Below are positions 25,744 through 34,456 of a DNA stretch of 64,000 nucleotides, one piece after another. The first letter of the stretch is position 1, and every line of letters begins with the position of its first letter. The stretch is from Balneola sp. GTDB taxonomy: Bacteria; Bacteroidota; Rhodothermia; Balneolales; Balneolaceae. Under the pieces are notes generated by a model. The model saw nothing but the letters and a program-made list of their open reading frames with translations, was not told the DNA's origin and made no database searches. The DNA lies in NCBI GenBank assembly GCA_002694685.1, contig NZMW01000001.1:620001-684000 (forward strand), read 5' to 3'. The translations under genes and the position numbers were made by a program.

Positions 25744-26775
25744 ATGCCTTTTAATCCACAAGACCCAATCCCGCGCAAAGATCATATTTCTGTTTCCTAT
25801 TTAGTAAGCAGATTGCGTGAACGCGTTCACATCAACATTGATGCATGTGTTTCAGATAACTGCGCTGGCGACCGTTATGTCGTTGAGGCGGATTTACACC
25901 GTCCGGGATTGGCCCTTGCGGGTTATATCAACTTATTTACTTATCAACGCATCCAGATTATTGGAAATACAGAAACCCAGTTTTTGGGGAATATGGGTAC
26001 TGATAAACAACTGGAGTCTTTTCGGAATATCACCCAGTTCGAAATACCGGTGATTTTTTTAACAGATGGAAACCAACTCCCGGAGCACTTGCTAAATGCT
26101 GCTAAGGAAGCCGGGATTCCCGTCTATTCCACCCCATATGAAACCACCCGGTTTATGTACCTCCTTCGTGATTTTTTGGAGGATCAGTTTGCCGTTCAAA
26201 CCATGGTGCATGGTTCAATGATGGATGTCTATGGAATTGGAATTTTGGTTGCTGGAAAATCAGGTATCGGCAAGAGTGAAGTTGCTCTCGACCTTGTTGA
26301 ACGTGGTCATCGTTTAGTAGCTGATGATGTAGTTATGCTTACCAAAAAGAATAATGTACTGATGTCATCTGCCACCGAAATGAGTAAACACTTCATGGAG
26401 ATACGCGGCCTTGGCATAGTAGACGTAATGTCTATGTTTGGAATCCGTGCCATTCGCTATCAAAAGAGACTGGAAGTTGTCTTGGAGCTTACGCTTTGGG
26501 ATGAGACTCGGGAGGTCGAACGCACAGGACTGGATCATGATTCAGTAAATGTGCTTGGCTTAGACATTCCTCTTATCCACTTACCTATTACTCCTGGAAA
26601 AAATATTACTGTAATTGCAGAGGTTATTGCCATGAATTATTTATTGAAACATTATGGCTATGATCCCGCAAAAGCATTCCAAGAACGTATTAAATCAAGC
26701 ATTGGCGAAAAGACAAAAGGAAGGGATATGTCTCCCAAGCGCGCCATCGAATATTTTGAAGGGGACATTGAATAA
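25744..26775 (+). CDS. hprK: HPr kinase/phosphorylase
   Basis: A 343-residue protein with the regulatory N-terminal domain (1-135) and the P-loop kinase domain. It shows His156 in VHGSMMDVYG, Walker A GKSGIGKS at 171-178, the LVADDVV strand, and the family signature EIRGLGIVDVMSMFG. It phosphorylates a serine of HPr and reverses this by phosphorolysis. No HPr or sugar PTS gene is in the window; in PTS-poor bacteria HprK may serve a regulatory HPr-like (Npr/Crh) system, which is inference. It lies 8 bases after hpf. Confidence 0.93.
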   Translation: MPFNPQDPIPRKDHISVSYLVSRLRERVHINIDACVSDNCAGDRYVVEADLHRPGLALAGYINLFTYQRIQIIGNTETQFLGNMGTDKQLESFRNITQFEIPVIFLTDGNQLPEHLLNAAKEAGIPVYSTPYETTRFMYLLRDFLEDQFAVQTMVHGSMMDVYGIGILVAGKSGIGKSEVALDLVERGHRLVADDVVMLTKKNNVLMSSATEMSKHFMEIRGLGIVDVMSMFGIRAIRYQKRLEVVLELTLWDETREVERTGLDHDSVNVLGLDIPLIHLPITPGKNITVIAEVIAMNYLLKHYGYDPAKAFQERIKSSIGEKTKGRDMSPKRAIEYFEGDIE

Positions 26776-26803
26776 TGTGTAACATTAGAGTTCTGTCTTA
26801 CTC

Positions 26804-26834
26804 TTTGAATGTGCTGTTTAGCTCATTATCTTTG
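26804..26834 (+). promoter_or_regulatory. Perfect Bacteroidota-type promoter before the M23 gene
   Basis: TTTG (26804-26807), a 19-base spacer and TATCTTTG (26827-26834) match the -33/-7 consensus exactly. The ATG is 25 bases further on. It separates the M23 gene from the hprK operon. Confidence 0.65.
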
Positions 26835-26859
26835 ACAAGTTTTTGAACAAGGTTAGTAT

Positions 26860-27834
26860 ATGTCAATAAAAAATCATTACTACTACGACGAAACAAACTG
26901 CGACTTTGTACCCATCGAGTACAATCGCGTTGAGCAAGTTGTTTACAATCTTTCTATATGGATTTTATCCGGTGTCGTTCTTACCGGCATAGGAATTATC
27001 CTCCTCTCTACATACATCGGCACTCCTGCAGAACTTGCCCTCCAAGCTGAGAATGAAGCCCTGTACGAACAGCTTGAAAGTACCCGAGGAGCTCTTATCC
27101 AGTTAGATGATCAAATCACTGAAATCGCTAAGAAAGACAACGAAGTATATCGCTCCGTACTGGGGATGGAAGAGATTTCTTATGATGAGCGGCAAGCTGG
27201 TGTTGGTGGTTCCGACCCTTACGATGAATTTGATGTTTATAACGAGTCCACATCTGAACTATTAAAATGGACCGCCTCTAAAGTTGATAATCTGGAACGA
27301 CGAATTGGTATCCAGAAATTGAGCTTTGAAGAAATTAAAAGTCAGTACAACGTCAATAAAGAAAAGATGAGCCATATTCCGGCCATCAAACCAACCTCCG
27401 GTATTCTACTAAGTGGTTATGGCGTTCGATATCATCCAATCCTTAAATATAATCGCCGGCATAACGGACTTGATTTCCGCGCCGATATTGGTGATCCCGT
27501 TTTCACTACAGGTAATGGCACCATTAAATATGCGGGACGGCAAAGCACACTTGGTTTAATCGTTATTGTCGATCATGGCTTTGGATACGAAACTCTATAC
27601 GCTCATTTGTCTGGTTTACCTAAGGGTATTAGAAAAGGAAGCAAGGTAGAACGGGGACAACAAATTGGAATGGCCGGAGACTCTGGACTTTCCGAAGGTC
27701 CTCACCTCCACTACGAAATTCATTTCAAAGGTGAGCCTGTAGATCCTATCTACTACCTCTTTGCTGACACTTCTCCGGAAGAATATGCAATGTTCAAAGA
27801 GATTTCAGAAACCAATACAAACTCTTTGGATTAA
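26860..27834 (+). CDS. M23 family metallopeptidase (LytM-type), membrane-anchored
   Basis: 324 residues: a short cytosolic N-terminus rich in Tyr, Asn and Asp, one membrane helix (about 31-51), a coiled-coil stretch (about 60-105), a linker, then a LytM domain (about 180-295). The Zn site is complete: the HNGLDF His and Asp, and HLHYEI with the HxH pair. It should cut peptidoglycan cross-links, or regulate such cutting, in the periplasm; the layout resembles the M23 proteins of Bacteroidota tied to cell shape or division. It has its own promoter and a strong terminator, so it is a single-gene unit. Confidence 0.92.
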   Translation: MSIKNHYYYDETNCDFVPIEYNRVEQVVYNLSIWILSGVVLTGIGIILLSTYIGTPAELALQAENEALYEQLESTRGALIQLDDQITEIAKKDNEVYRSVLGMEEISYDERQAGVGGSDPYDEFDVYNESTSELLKWTASKVDNLERRIGIQKLSFEEIKSQYNVNKEKMSHIPAIKPTSGILLSGYGVRYHPILKYNRRHNGLDFRADIGDPVFTTGNGTIKYAGRQSTLGLIVIVDHGFGYETLYAHLSGLPKGIRKGSKVERGQQIGMAGDSGLSEGPHLHYEIHFKGEPVDPIYYLFADTSPEEYAMFKEISETNTNSLD

Positions 27835-27857
27835 TAAGCTGATCGATTTCTTATAAC

Positions 27858-27886
27858 AAGCTCCTCCATTTTGAGGAGCTTTTTTT
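27858..27886 (+). terminator. Rho-independent terminator after the M23 gene
   Basis: AAGCTCCTC (27858-27866) pairs with GAGGAGCTT (27873-27881) around a 6-base loop, followed by a T-run to 27886. It starts 24 bases after the stop codon. Confidence 0.9.
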
Positions 27887-27944
27887 GTGGCATCAAAGTT
27901 TGCTTTTCCCTTTATTTGGTGCACTTCAAAACCAATCACATCTC

Positions 27945-29318
27945 ATGAAACGCATCTTCACTTTACTGCTATTCTTGTTACTCGCTATTTCTTCTGAAAT
28001 CACTGCACAATCTGCTCTTACTGTAGAACATCGGCAACATGCTCAGGATCTCATTAATAAGGCTATGGGAAGTGATCTTGCCTGGGAGCGACTAACGTAC
28101 ATGGCCGATACCTTTGGTCCTCGGTTCAGTGGTTCCCAAAATCTGGAAGACGCCATCGACTGGATTGTTGAAACTATGGAAGATGATGGGTTTGATAAAG
28201 TTTGGACACAACCAGTAATGGTTCCGCATTGGGTTCGGGGCGAAGAATCAGCAACTTTACTCTCTCCCAGAGAAAAAGATTTACCGATGCTTAGTCTCGG
28301 TGGCACGGTGGCTACTCCGAAAGATGGCATTTCAGCGGAAGTGATAGTCGTAAAAAGTTTTGAGGAACTGGAAAAGGTAAAAGACCAGGTGAAAGGTAAA
28401 ATTGTTCTCTATAACGCTGAATTCACATCGTATGGAAGAACGGTTCAGTATCGCGTAAACGGAGCTATTGAGGCGGCAAGACACGGGGCCGTGGCGAGTA
28501 TAATTCGTTCAATAGGTCCTTATTCTATGAAGACCCCACATACGGGTACCATGTACTACGATGATGAGGTTCCAAAAATACCTCATGCTGCAATCACCGT
28601 TGAAGACGCCATGTTAATTCAGAGGTTGTATGATCGTGGCGAGACGATTGAGATTAACCTGAATATTCAGGCTGAGACACTGCCTGATTTCGAATCCAGA
28701 AACGTTATTGCTGAAATTAAAGGCACAGAATATCCGGAAGAGATTATAGTACTTGGCGGACATATTGACTCTTGGGATGTTGGTCAGGGTGTGATGGATG
28801 ATGGAGGAGGATGTGTAGCCGCCTGGGAAGCAGTACGGTTAATGAATGAGCTTGGCATCAAACCAAAAAGAACCATTCGTGTTGTTTTATGGACCAATGA
28901 AGAAAATGGTTTGCGCGGAGCTGAGGAATATCACCGCTGGGTAAAAGAAGAAGAGAAATCTTTAGGAAATCATGTGCTTGCCATGGAATCTGATGCGGGT
29001 GTTTTCGACCCTATTGGTTTTGGGTTCTCAGGTAGCGATGAAGCTTATGAAATTCTTTCTGAAATTGGAGAGACTCTCTCTGTTATTGAGTCTGGCGAAG
29101 TCTCTAAAGGCGGTGGCGGTGCAGATATTGGTCCACTGATGCGGGATGGTGTTCCGGGTATGGGCTTATCTGTTGATGGTTCTAAATATTTTTGGTACCA
29201 CCACACCGATGCAGATACTATGGATAAATTAGATAAGGAAGACTTTAACGAGTGCGTGGCTACCATGGCTGTTTTCGCCTACGCCGTAGCTGATATTGAG
29301 GAACGGTTACCCAAATAA
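27945..29318 (+). CDS. M28 family zinc aminopeptidase/carboxypeptidase with PA domain, secreted
   Basis: 457 residues from the ATG at 27945; a start at 27885 would lie inside the terminator of the previous gene. The signal peptide ends near EITAQ. A PA (protease-associated) domain lies at about 110-250 and the M28 domain follows. Zinc ligands and catalytic residues are visible: GGHIDSWDVGQGVMDDGGG (His and bridging Asp), TNEENGLRGAEE (Glu-Glu), MESDAG (Asp) and WYHHTDADTMD (last His). The plan matches carboxypeptidase Q-like proteins. It should trim peptides in the periplasm or outside the cell. Confidence 0.9.
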   Translation: MKRIFTLLLFLLLAISSEITAQSALTVEHRQHAQDLINKAMGSDLAWERLTYMADTFGPRFSGSQNLEDAIDWIVETMEDDGFDKVWTQPVMVPHWVRGEESATLLSPREKDLPMLSLGGTVATPKDGISAEVIVVKSFEELEKVKDQVKGKIVLYNAEFTSYGRTVQYRVNGAIEAARHGAVASIIRSIGPYSMKTPHTGTMYYDDEVPKIPHAAITVEDAMLIQRLYDRGETIEINLNIQAETLPDFESRNVIAEIKGTEYPEEIIVLGGHIDSWDVGQGVMDDGGGCVAAWEAVRLMNELGIKPKRTIRVVLWTNEENGLRGAEEYHRWVKEEEKSLGNHVLAMESDAGVFDPIGFGFSGSDEAYEILSEIGETLSVIESGEVSKGGGGADIGPLMRDGVPGMGLSVDGSKYFWYHHTDADTMDKLDKEDFNECVATMAVFAYAVADIEERLPK

Positions 29319-29325
29319 CTGTTTT

Positions 29326-30009
29326 TCATTTATTCTCTTTAAGAAATGCTTTTTCGAGCTGCTCCCCTGCTTTAATGGACTGTTTTATCCAGAGGTACTT
29401 CAGCTTAGCCATTTCAGCTTCTGACAGACGCCAATTCACTTCCGAGTCTCTAAGCCTTCGTGTCAGATTATAAAGGCATATAGCGGCACTGACCGAAATA
29501 TTGAAACTTTCGCTGAAACCAGCCATGGGGATTTTAACAAATCCATCGGCTAGTTCTTTAGCTCTGTCACTAATTCCGTCCAATTCCGTCCCAAAAACCA
29601 GAGCCATTTTATTATCAATAGGCAAATCATTCAGGTTTAAATCATTTTCATGAGGAGAGGTTGCAATGACTTTATATCCCTTTGCCTTTAATGATTTAAA
29701 ACAGGCTTCAGTGTTGTCCGTATTCGGCTCGTTATATCTAAACTGCGTTAACCACTGATCGGCCCCAATGGTTACCTGATTTGATGCGTCAAATTGATTC
29801 TGATTCTCTATGATGTGTACATCCTGAATTCCAAAACCATCACAACTGCGTAGTACCGCACTGGCATTATGTGACTGATAGATATCCTCTACTACTACCG
29901 AAATATGGCGTGTTCGCAACTGCACAATCTCCTCGATTTTCTCCCAACGAGACTCTGTCGCAAATTTCCGTAAATGTTCTGTCAGCTTATTTTGAGTTTT
30001 TGGATCCAT
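29326..30009 (-). CDS. trmH: TrmH family SpoU-type RNA 2'-O-methyltransferase
   Basis: 227 residues from the ATG at 30009. Motifs of the SPOUT knot are present: SVVVEDIYQSHNASAVLRSCDGFGI (motif 1 Asn and Arg), KMALVFGTELDGIS (motif 2) and FVKIPMAGFSESFNISVSAAI (motif 3). This pattern and the C-terminal helical tail fit tRNA (Gm18) methyltransferase TrmH. The specific target is inferred. A GTG further upstream (30039) is rejected because it lies in the terminator hairpin of the response regulator gene. It converges on the M28 gene with 7 bases between. Confidence 0.88.
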   Translation of the reverse strand: MDPKTQNKLTEHLRKFATESRWEKIEEIVQLRTRHISVVVEDIYQSHNASAVLRSCDGFGIQDVHIIENQNQFDASNQVTIGADQWLTQFRYNEPNTDNTEACFKSLKAKGYKVIATSPHENDLNLNDLPIDNKMALVFGTELDGISDRAKELADGFVKIPMAGFSESFNISVSAAICLYNLTRRLRDSEVNWRLSEAEMAKLKYLWIKQSIKAGEQLEKAFLKENK

Positions 30010-30022
30010 AGATTCTTCAACA

Positions 30023-30062
30023 TAAAAAAAGCCTCGCACATATAATTAATGAACGAGGCTTT
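30023..30062 (-). terminator. Rho-independent terminator after the response regulator gene
   Basis: On the minus strand AAAGCCTCG (30062-30054) pairs with CGAGGCTTT (30036-30028) and runs into a T-run of seven. It sits 17 bases after the response regulator stop and just before trmH, so trmH needs its own start of transcription or read-through. Confidence 0.85.
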
Positions 30063-30078
30063 ACAATTCTTTGTGAAA

Positions 30079-30750
30079 TTATTCGCAGCGGAATACAAAT
30101 CCTTTTTTACGAATGGTCTCAATGTAATCAACTTCTGTATGCTCTCTGATTTTCTTTCTCAGATAGCTAATGTACACATTGATGTAGTTGGTTTGTGTAT
30201 CGAAATGAATATCCCACACTTTCTCGGCTAGCTCTTCTTGTGTAATCACCCGGTTTCTATTCTTCAGAAAATAAACCAATAGGTTAAACTCATTATTTGT
30301 GAGCTGTACTTTATCACTGTTGATAGAAAATTCACGCTTTAGTAAATCAACTCTGAGCTCTTTACAAATTAACTGCTGCTCCCCACCCGATTCGGTACGG
30401 CGTTTGATTGCATCCATACGTGCAATCAATTCCTCAGTATTAAAAGGCTTTGTCAGATAATCATCCGCGCCCACTTTCAGGCATTTAACTTTTACGTCTG
30501 TCTCTTGTTCTCCAGAAAGGATTAGCACAGGTGTAGTCACATTAGCACCTCGGATATTCTTACAAACTTCATATCCATCGCCATCAGGAAGGCCAAGGTC
30601 TAATATGATCATATCAAAATCACCGCCTATAGCATTAGACTCTCCATTAGTGGCATTGTCAGCAGTAGAAACAGAGTTTCCATTATGCTCAAGCACTGCT
30701 TTAACTAAAGTACGAACAGACGGGTCGTCTTCAATTACAAGTATATTCAT
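30079..30750 (-). CDS. Response regulator, OmpR/PhoB family, no kinase nearby
   Basis: A 223-residue protein. The receiver domain (1-115) has the acidic pocket (EDD at 7-9), phospho-acceptor Asp51 in LDLGLPDG, the Thr/Ser switch in LILSG and Lys101 in LTKPF. The C-terminal winged helix (about 128-223) contains LTNNEFNLLVYFLKNRNRVI and YIRKKG-like ETIRKKGFVF, the usual OmpR-type DNA-binding region. No histidine kinase is in the window, so it is an orphan here; its signal and targets are unknown. It ends in a strong terminator and is transcribed alone. Confidence 0.92.
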   Translation of the reverse strand: MNILVIEDDPSVRTLVKAVLEHNGNSVSTADNATNGESNAIGGDFDMIILDLGLPDGDGYEVCKNIRGANVTTPVLILSGEQETDVKVKCLKVGADDYLTKPFNTEELIARMDAIKRRTESGGEQQLICKELRVDLLKREFSINSDKVQLTNNEFNLLVYFLKNRNRVITQEELAEKVWDIHFDTQTNYINVYISYLRKKIREHTEVDYIETIRKKGFVFRCE

Positions 30751-30873
30751 GTCCTTCGTGGGGTTTTATTGTAGCTTTGTTTTCGGAATCGTAATGATTT
30801 ATGAACTGCTTTTCAATAGTTGGATTAAAATAACTTAACAAACATTAGAATCAAAGAGCTAACCAAAAGAACT

Positions 30874-31569
30874 TCATTCAGCATAATCTAATGCCTTCAA
30901 CCAACCCTTAGAGGCAGATACGAACTTATCTGACAATTCGTGACCGGCATCTAACAACTTAAATTCAGCGTCAAAACCTTCTTTTTTCAAAAGCTCTATA
31001 CATTCTTCTTGAGGATCAGGAAAAACGCTGGTATCAGTTTTTCCATGCAAGGCTAAAACTTTAATATGATTCGCCTGTTCTCTCTTTCCATCAAAAGCTT
31101 CCGTTTTGATTCGTCCTCCCACAACAATCAATTCATTTACGTGCTTCCATCTTGAGAATGCAAAATACCCTCCTAAATAGCCACCCATTGAATAGCCAAA
31201 CACACAAAGCCTGCTTATATCAATTACATCTACAAGTCCATCAATGATCTCTTGTATAAATTCGGAGGCAACTTCCATCGATTTAATAAACTGCCCCTGA
31301 TTGCCATCATACAAATACCAGGCCCTTCCCCATTTTGAGACATTGACTTCTCTAGAAGTATCATAAATTGGATATGGCCCCTGAATGAATAAGTGATAAG
31401 CATTCAAATCCAACATCTTATCCATTTTCTTTTCCAGATATTCAATGTTTTGATTATATCCATGCAGGTATAAAATAAGTGGCTTCTTCCCTTTTTTACC
31501 TGTTTCGATCAATTTATAGGGTACTTCTACTTTAAAAGAAGTTTTACCTGAAATAAGTACTTCGCGCAT
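30874..31569 (-). CDS. Alpha/beta hydrolase, phospholipase/carboxylesterase (PF02230-like)
   Basis: A 231-residue single-domain hydrolase. The oxyanion strand LILYLHGYNQN, the nucleophile elbow GYSMGG (Ser), the acid in LHGKTDTSVFPD and the His in DAGHELSD form a complete triad. There is no signal peptide, so it is likely cytoplasmic. The substrate is unknown; short-chain esters are typical of the family. It is a single gene, divergent from bioB across 141 bp. Confidence 0.85.
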   Translation of the reverse strand: MREVLISGKTSFKVEVPYKLIETGKKGKKPLILYLHGYNQNIEYLEKKMDKMLDLNAYHLFIQGPYPIYDTSREVNVSKWGRAWYLYDGNQGQFIKSMEVASEFIQEIIDGLVDVIDISRLCVFGYSMGGYLGGYFAFSRWKHVNELIVVGGRIKTEAFDGKREQANHIKVLALHGKTDTSVFPDPQEECIELLKKEGFDAEFKLLDAGHELSDKFVSASKGWLKALDYAE

Positions 31570-31650
31570 AGCTGATTTTAATTTTTTAGGATGCTTTAGT
31601 GAGTAGATACAAAATTTCTAAAACACTCCTGTAAATTTATCACAATCTAA

Positions 31651-31682
31651 ATTGGGTTTTGAAGGGATTCCTTTTAATTTCG
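31651..31682 (+). promoter_or_regulatory. Candidate bioB promoter
   Basis: ATTG (31651-31654), 20 bases, then TAATTTCG (31675-31682) give one mismatch in each half of the Bacteroidota consensus. It ends 28 bases before the bioB ATG. No BirA-type operator palindrome was recognised. Confidence 0.3.
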
Positions 31683-31710
31683 GCAAAATATTTTAATCAA
31701 TTATCTCAAG

Positions 31711-32706
31711 ATGGCTGTATTACGTAACGACTGGACCAAAGAAGAAATCTCTGACATCTATAACACTCCCCTTATGGAGCTCATATATAGAGCCCAAACT
31801 GTTCACAGGGAGCATCATGAAACCGGAGAAGTCCAGGTGTGTACGTTACTCTCTATTAAAACAGGTGGTTGCTCTGAGGATTGCGCCTACTGCCCTCAGT
31901 CTGCCCGGTACGACACAGATGTGAACGCCCAAAAGATGATGCCTAAAGAAATGATTCTCGCATCAGCTGAACGAGCTAAAGAAGCGGGAAGCACTCGATT
32001 TTGCATGGGAGCAGCCTGGAGAAGCGCTCGTAAAACAAAAGACTTTGATAAGGTATTGGATGTTGTTTCTGATATCGCAGACATGGGTCTTGAAGTTTGC
32101 GCCACACTCGGTATGCTTGATGATGACCAAGCTAAAAAACTAAAAGAAGCTGGTCTGTACGCCTACAACCACAACCTTGATAGCAGCGAAGATTTCTACA
32201 AAAAGATAATTACCACCCGCTCCTACGACGATCGCCTGGACACTATTAAAAAAGTACAGGATAATGACATCTCGGTTTGCTCGGGTGGAATTATTGGTAT
32301 GGGTGAAACCCATGAAGACCGAATGGGACTTCTCTACACCCTCTCAAATTTAGACAAGCATCCTGAGTCTGTTCCTGTAAATGCCCTAATCGCTGTGGAA
32401 GGAACGCCAATGGAAAATCAACCGAAAGTACCTTCCTGGGAAATGGCTCGAATGATTGCCACCGCCCGAATTCTGATGCCGGAATCTATGGTTCGTCTTT
32501 CAGCAGGACGCGTACGAATGAACTTCGAAGAACAAGCGCTTTGCTTTATGGCCGGAGCGAATTCCATCTTCACAGGAGAAAAACTTCTCACTACCGACAA
32601 CAACGAGCTCGAAGAGGACATGCACATGTTTGAGCTGTTTGGATTGAAGCCCCGCCCAGCTTACAAAAATGCGAAGCCTGAGCATGTGCCAGAGGCAATT
32701 GCCTGA
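31711..32706 (+). CDS. bioB: Biotin synthase
   Basis: A 331-residue radical SAM enzyme that inserts sulfur into dethiobiotin. The radical SAM cluster ligands are Cys54, Cys58 and Cys61 in CSEDCAYCPQS. Other family marks are YNHNLDSSEDFY, ICSGGIIGMGE-like VCSGGIIGMGET and LSAGRVRMNFE, where an Arg ligates the auxiliary [2Fe-2S] cluster. Length is normal. No other bio gene is adjacent, so the pathway is dispersed. Confidence 0.96.
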   Translation: MAVLRNDWTKEEISDIYNTPLMELIYRAQTVHREHHETGEVQVCTLLSIKTGGCSEDCAYCPQSARYDTDVNAQKMMPKEMILASAERAKEAGSTRFCMGAAWRSARKTKDFDKVLDVVSDIADMGLEVCATLGMLDDDQAKKLKEAGLYAYNHNLDSSEDFYKKIITTRSYDDRLDTIKKVQDNDISVCSGGIIGMGETHEDRMGLLYTLSNLDKHPESVPVNALIAVEGTPMENQPKVPSWEMARMIATARILMPESMVRLSAGRVRMNFEEQALCFMAGANSIFTGEKLLTTDNNELEEDMHMFELFGLKPRPAYKNAKPEHVPEAIA

Positions 32707-32781
32707 TTAATGGCAACTTGAGTTATTCTTAATTTAATTCTCTGTTAAAGATTAGGTAATACGTGTTTTCCATATTTTAGT

Positions 32782-33378
32782 ATGAAAACACATTACCTAA
32801 TACTATTCCTTCTGCTTGCTCTTATCTTCACCACATCTCGTCTATGTGTAGCCCAAGACACAAAAAATGAGGTTGAAGAATCCATCAGCGAGAAAGATAT
32901 GCCAGCCTTGGCTTTATCCGCTCTAAATGAATTTTGGAATGAGCAAAAAAAAGCAGATTTTTACCGGCAATTAGACGGTAAAAAGATCAGCTATGAAGTA
33001 AAGTTTGATTGGGAAGGACACTTGTACAGTTTCCAGTTTGATTCGACCGGTCTGCTCATTGATGCAGAACAACTGATTGAGTTTGATGAACTCCCAGAAC
33101 CTTTACGGAACACCATCACAGAAGAAATAGAAAAGCAGTACTCGAAGTTTAAATTTACCAGAGTTCAGCGCCAATTTTTGAATCAGCAGAAGAGCAATGA
33201 TACGATTCTTGGAGCCATAAAAAGTGGTTCAACTGATCGTTTAGCAATTCGCTATGAGATAGAAATTGACGGACAAAATAAAGATGAGCTTGGTTCCTTT
33301 GAGTTGCTGTTTGACGTAAACGGTAATTTCATTCAGAAACGTAGAATTGTGAGACGTTCCCTGGATAACATTTGGTAA
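32782..33378 (+). CDS. Secreted protein of unknown family, perhaps PepSY-like, 198 aa
   Basis: A signal peptide runs to about residue 24 (CVAQ). The mature part (about 174 residues) looks like alternating strands and helices: DGKKISYEVKFDWEGHLYSFQFD resembles half of a PepSY or beta-lactamase-inhibitor-like repeat, and RLAIRYEIEIDGQNKDELGSFEL looks like a second half. This reading is tentative. It lies 3 bases before the DUF2490 gene; the two are almost certainly one operon and may work together at the outer membrane. Confidence 0.7.
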   Translation: MKTHYLILFLLLALIFTTSRLCVAQDTKNEVEESISEKDMPALALSALNEFWNEQKKADFYRQLDGKKISYEVKFDWEGHLYSFQFDSTGLLIDAEQLIEFDELPEPLRNTITEEIEKQYSKFKFTRVQRQFLNQQKSNDTILGAIKSGSTDRLAIRYEIEIDGQNKDELGSFELLFDVNGNFIQKRRIVRRSLDNIW

Positions 33379-33381
33379 TTT

Positions 33382-34065
33382 ATGTTTTCAACAAAAGTTT
33401 GGGCATTCCTCCTTGCAGGAATGTTAGCCCCATTATGTGTTTTTTCTCAGCAAGCAGAACTTATCTGGAATCCCGAACTTTCTTATTCATGGAAAACTTC
33501 CGACCGGATGGGGTATAATGCAAAACTCTCGATATTCAATTCTGCCCGGGATTTTGACAATCAGGGTGCTGTTGATTACATCGAACCCCAGTTGTCTTTC
33601 TCATACGGGCTTTCTGCAGGCACTAAAATTGGAGGAGGTTACTATTACAGGCTCTCCACTCCCTTTTTAGATGGATATCAATATGAACATCGGTTTTTAG
33701 AGCAGATTGGGTTTATCTCTTACTTAGGAGATCGCAGACTTGCACACCGAGTTCGGCTTGAGCAACGGATTCGGTCCAGCTCCTATCAAAACAGACTGCG
33801 ATACCGGCTAAGCTATGACTTCCCTTTAAACGGCGAGAAACTGGACGCCGGAGAAAAGTACCTGATCCTAAAAGATGAGATGATGACAGCCTTCAATAAA
33901 GATGAAGCTGATGCAGAAAACAGATTTTCGATTGGCTTAGGCTGGTACTTCAACTCAAAACAAAAATTTGAAGCAGGTTTCCAATACCGAACTCAGGACA
34001 TTTTTAGTGATGGCGGAATCGAGCATTTATTTCTGCTTAGCACATCATACTATATAAACCGTTGA
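33382..34065 (+). CDS. DUF2490-like outer-membrane beta-barrel protein
   Basis: A 227-residue protein with a signal peptide ending near VFSQQ. The mature sequence is a run of amphipathic strands with aromatic ends (ELIWNPELSYSWK, RVRLEQRIRSS, NRLRYRLSYDFPL, FSIGLGWYFN, FEAGFQYRTQD, LLSTSYYIN), as in DUF2490 barrels of Bacteroidota. About 10-12 strands are likely. Function is unknown. It is coupled to the secreted protein gene just upstream. Confidence 0.8.
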   Translation: MFSTKVWAFLLAGMLAPLCVFSQQAELIWNPELSYSWKTSDRMGYNAKLSIFNSARDFDNQGAVDYIEPQLSFSYGLSAGTKIGGGYYYRLSTPFLDGYQYEHRFLEQIGFISYLGDRRLAHRVRLEQRIRSSSYQNRLRYRLSYDFPLNGEKLDAGEKYLILKDEMMTAFNKDEADAENRFSIGLGWYFNSKQKFEAGFQYRTQDIFSDGGIEHLFLLSTSYYINR

Positions 34066-34096
34066 GATTGAAAGCTCTCCAAACCTATTCCTGACT

Positions 34097-34456
34097 TTAA
34101 CTCCACCCGTTTGGCGTCAGCTTCAGTATATATATAATTGGTGATTTCAGTGAATAAGCTGAATAAATCCCCATTATTAAAAAGACAAAGTGTATGAATG
34201 GAAATAAAAGCTCAAAAAATGGAGCTGTATAACCTAGGCTTATACCATTTACTAGTGTCTTGATGAGCCAATAAAGAACTTCAAAAAAGGCAATGGTTAC
34301 AAAGAAGTGCGTAACTCCAATTACGTACTTATTCTTTCCTTCCAACAGCTTTTCCTTGTTGCTAAGCTGATGATACTGTTGGGCCAAATCTCGCCCAATC
34401 TCGTTCTCAAACTCTTTTTGGTCCAGCTCCTTCTCTATCTCATTCTTCCTCTTCAT
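34097..34456 (-). CDS. Small membrane protein, 119 aa, unknown family
   Basis: The charged N-terminal third (KNEIEKELDQKEFENEIG) looks helical, followed by two or three membrane helices (about 46-66, 78-95 and 95-108). No family recognised, though the layout resembles 2TM-domain proteins. Its ATG at 34456 lies inside the end of the upstream VOC gene (17-base overlap), which implies coupled translation. No obvious functional link. Confidence 0.6.
   Translation of the reverse strand: MKRKNEIEKELDQKEFENEIGRDLAQQYHQLSNKEKLLEGKNKYVIGVTHFFVTIAFFEVLYWLIKTLVNGISLGYTAPFFELLFPFIHFVFLIMGIYSAYSLKSPIIYILKLTPNGWS

Noticed and set aside
27885-27944. Earlier start for the M28 peptidase
   Set aside because: It begins inside the terminator of the M23 gene, and the ATG at 27945 starts directly at a proper signal peptide.
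30010-30039. Upstream GTG start for trmH
   Set aside because: It lies in the terminator hairpin of the response regulator gene; the ATG at 30009 gives the normal N-terminus.
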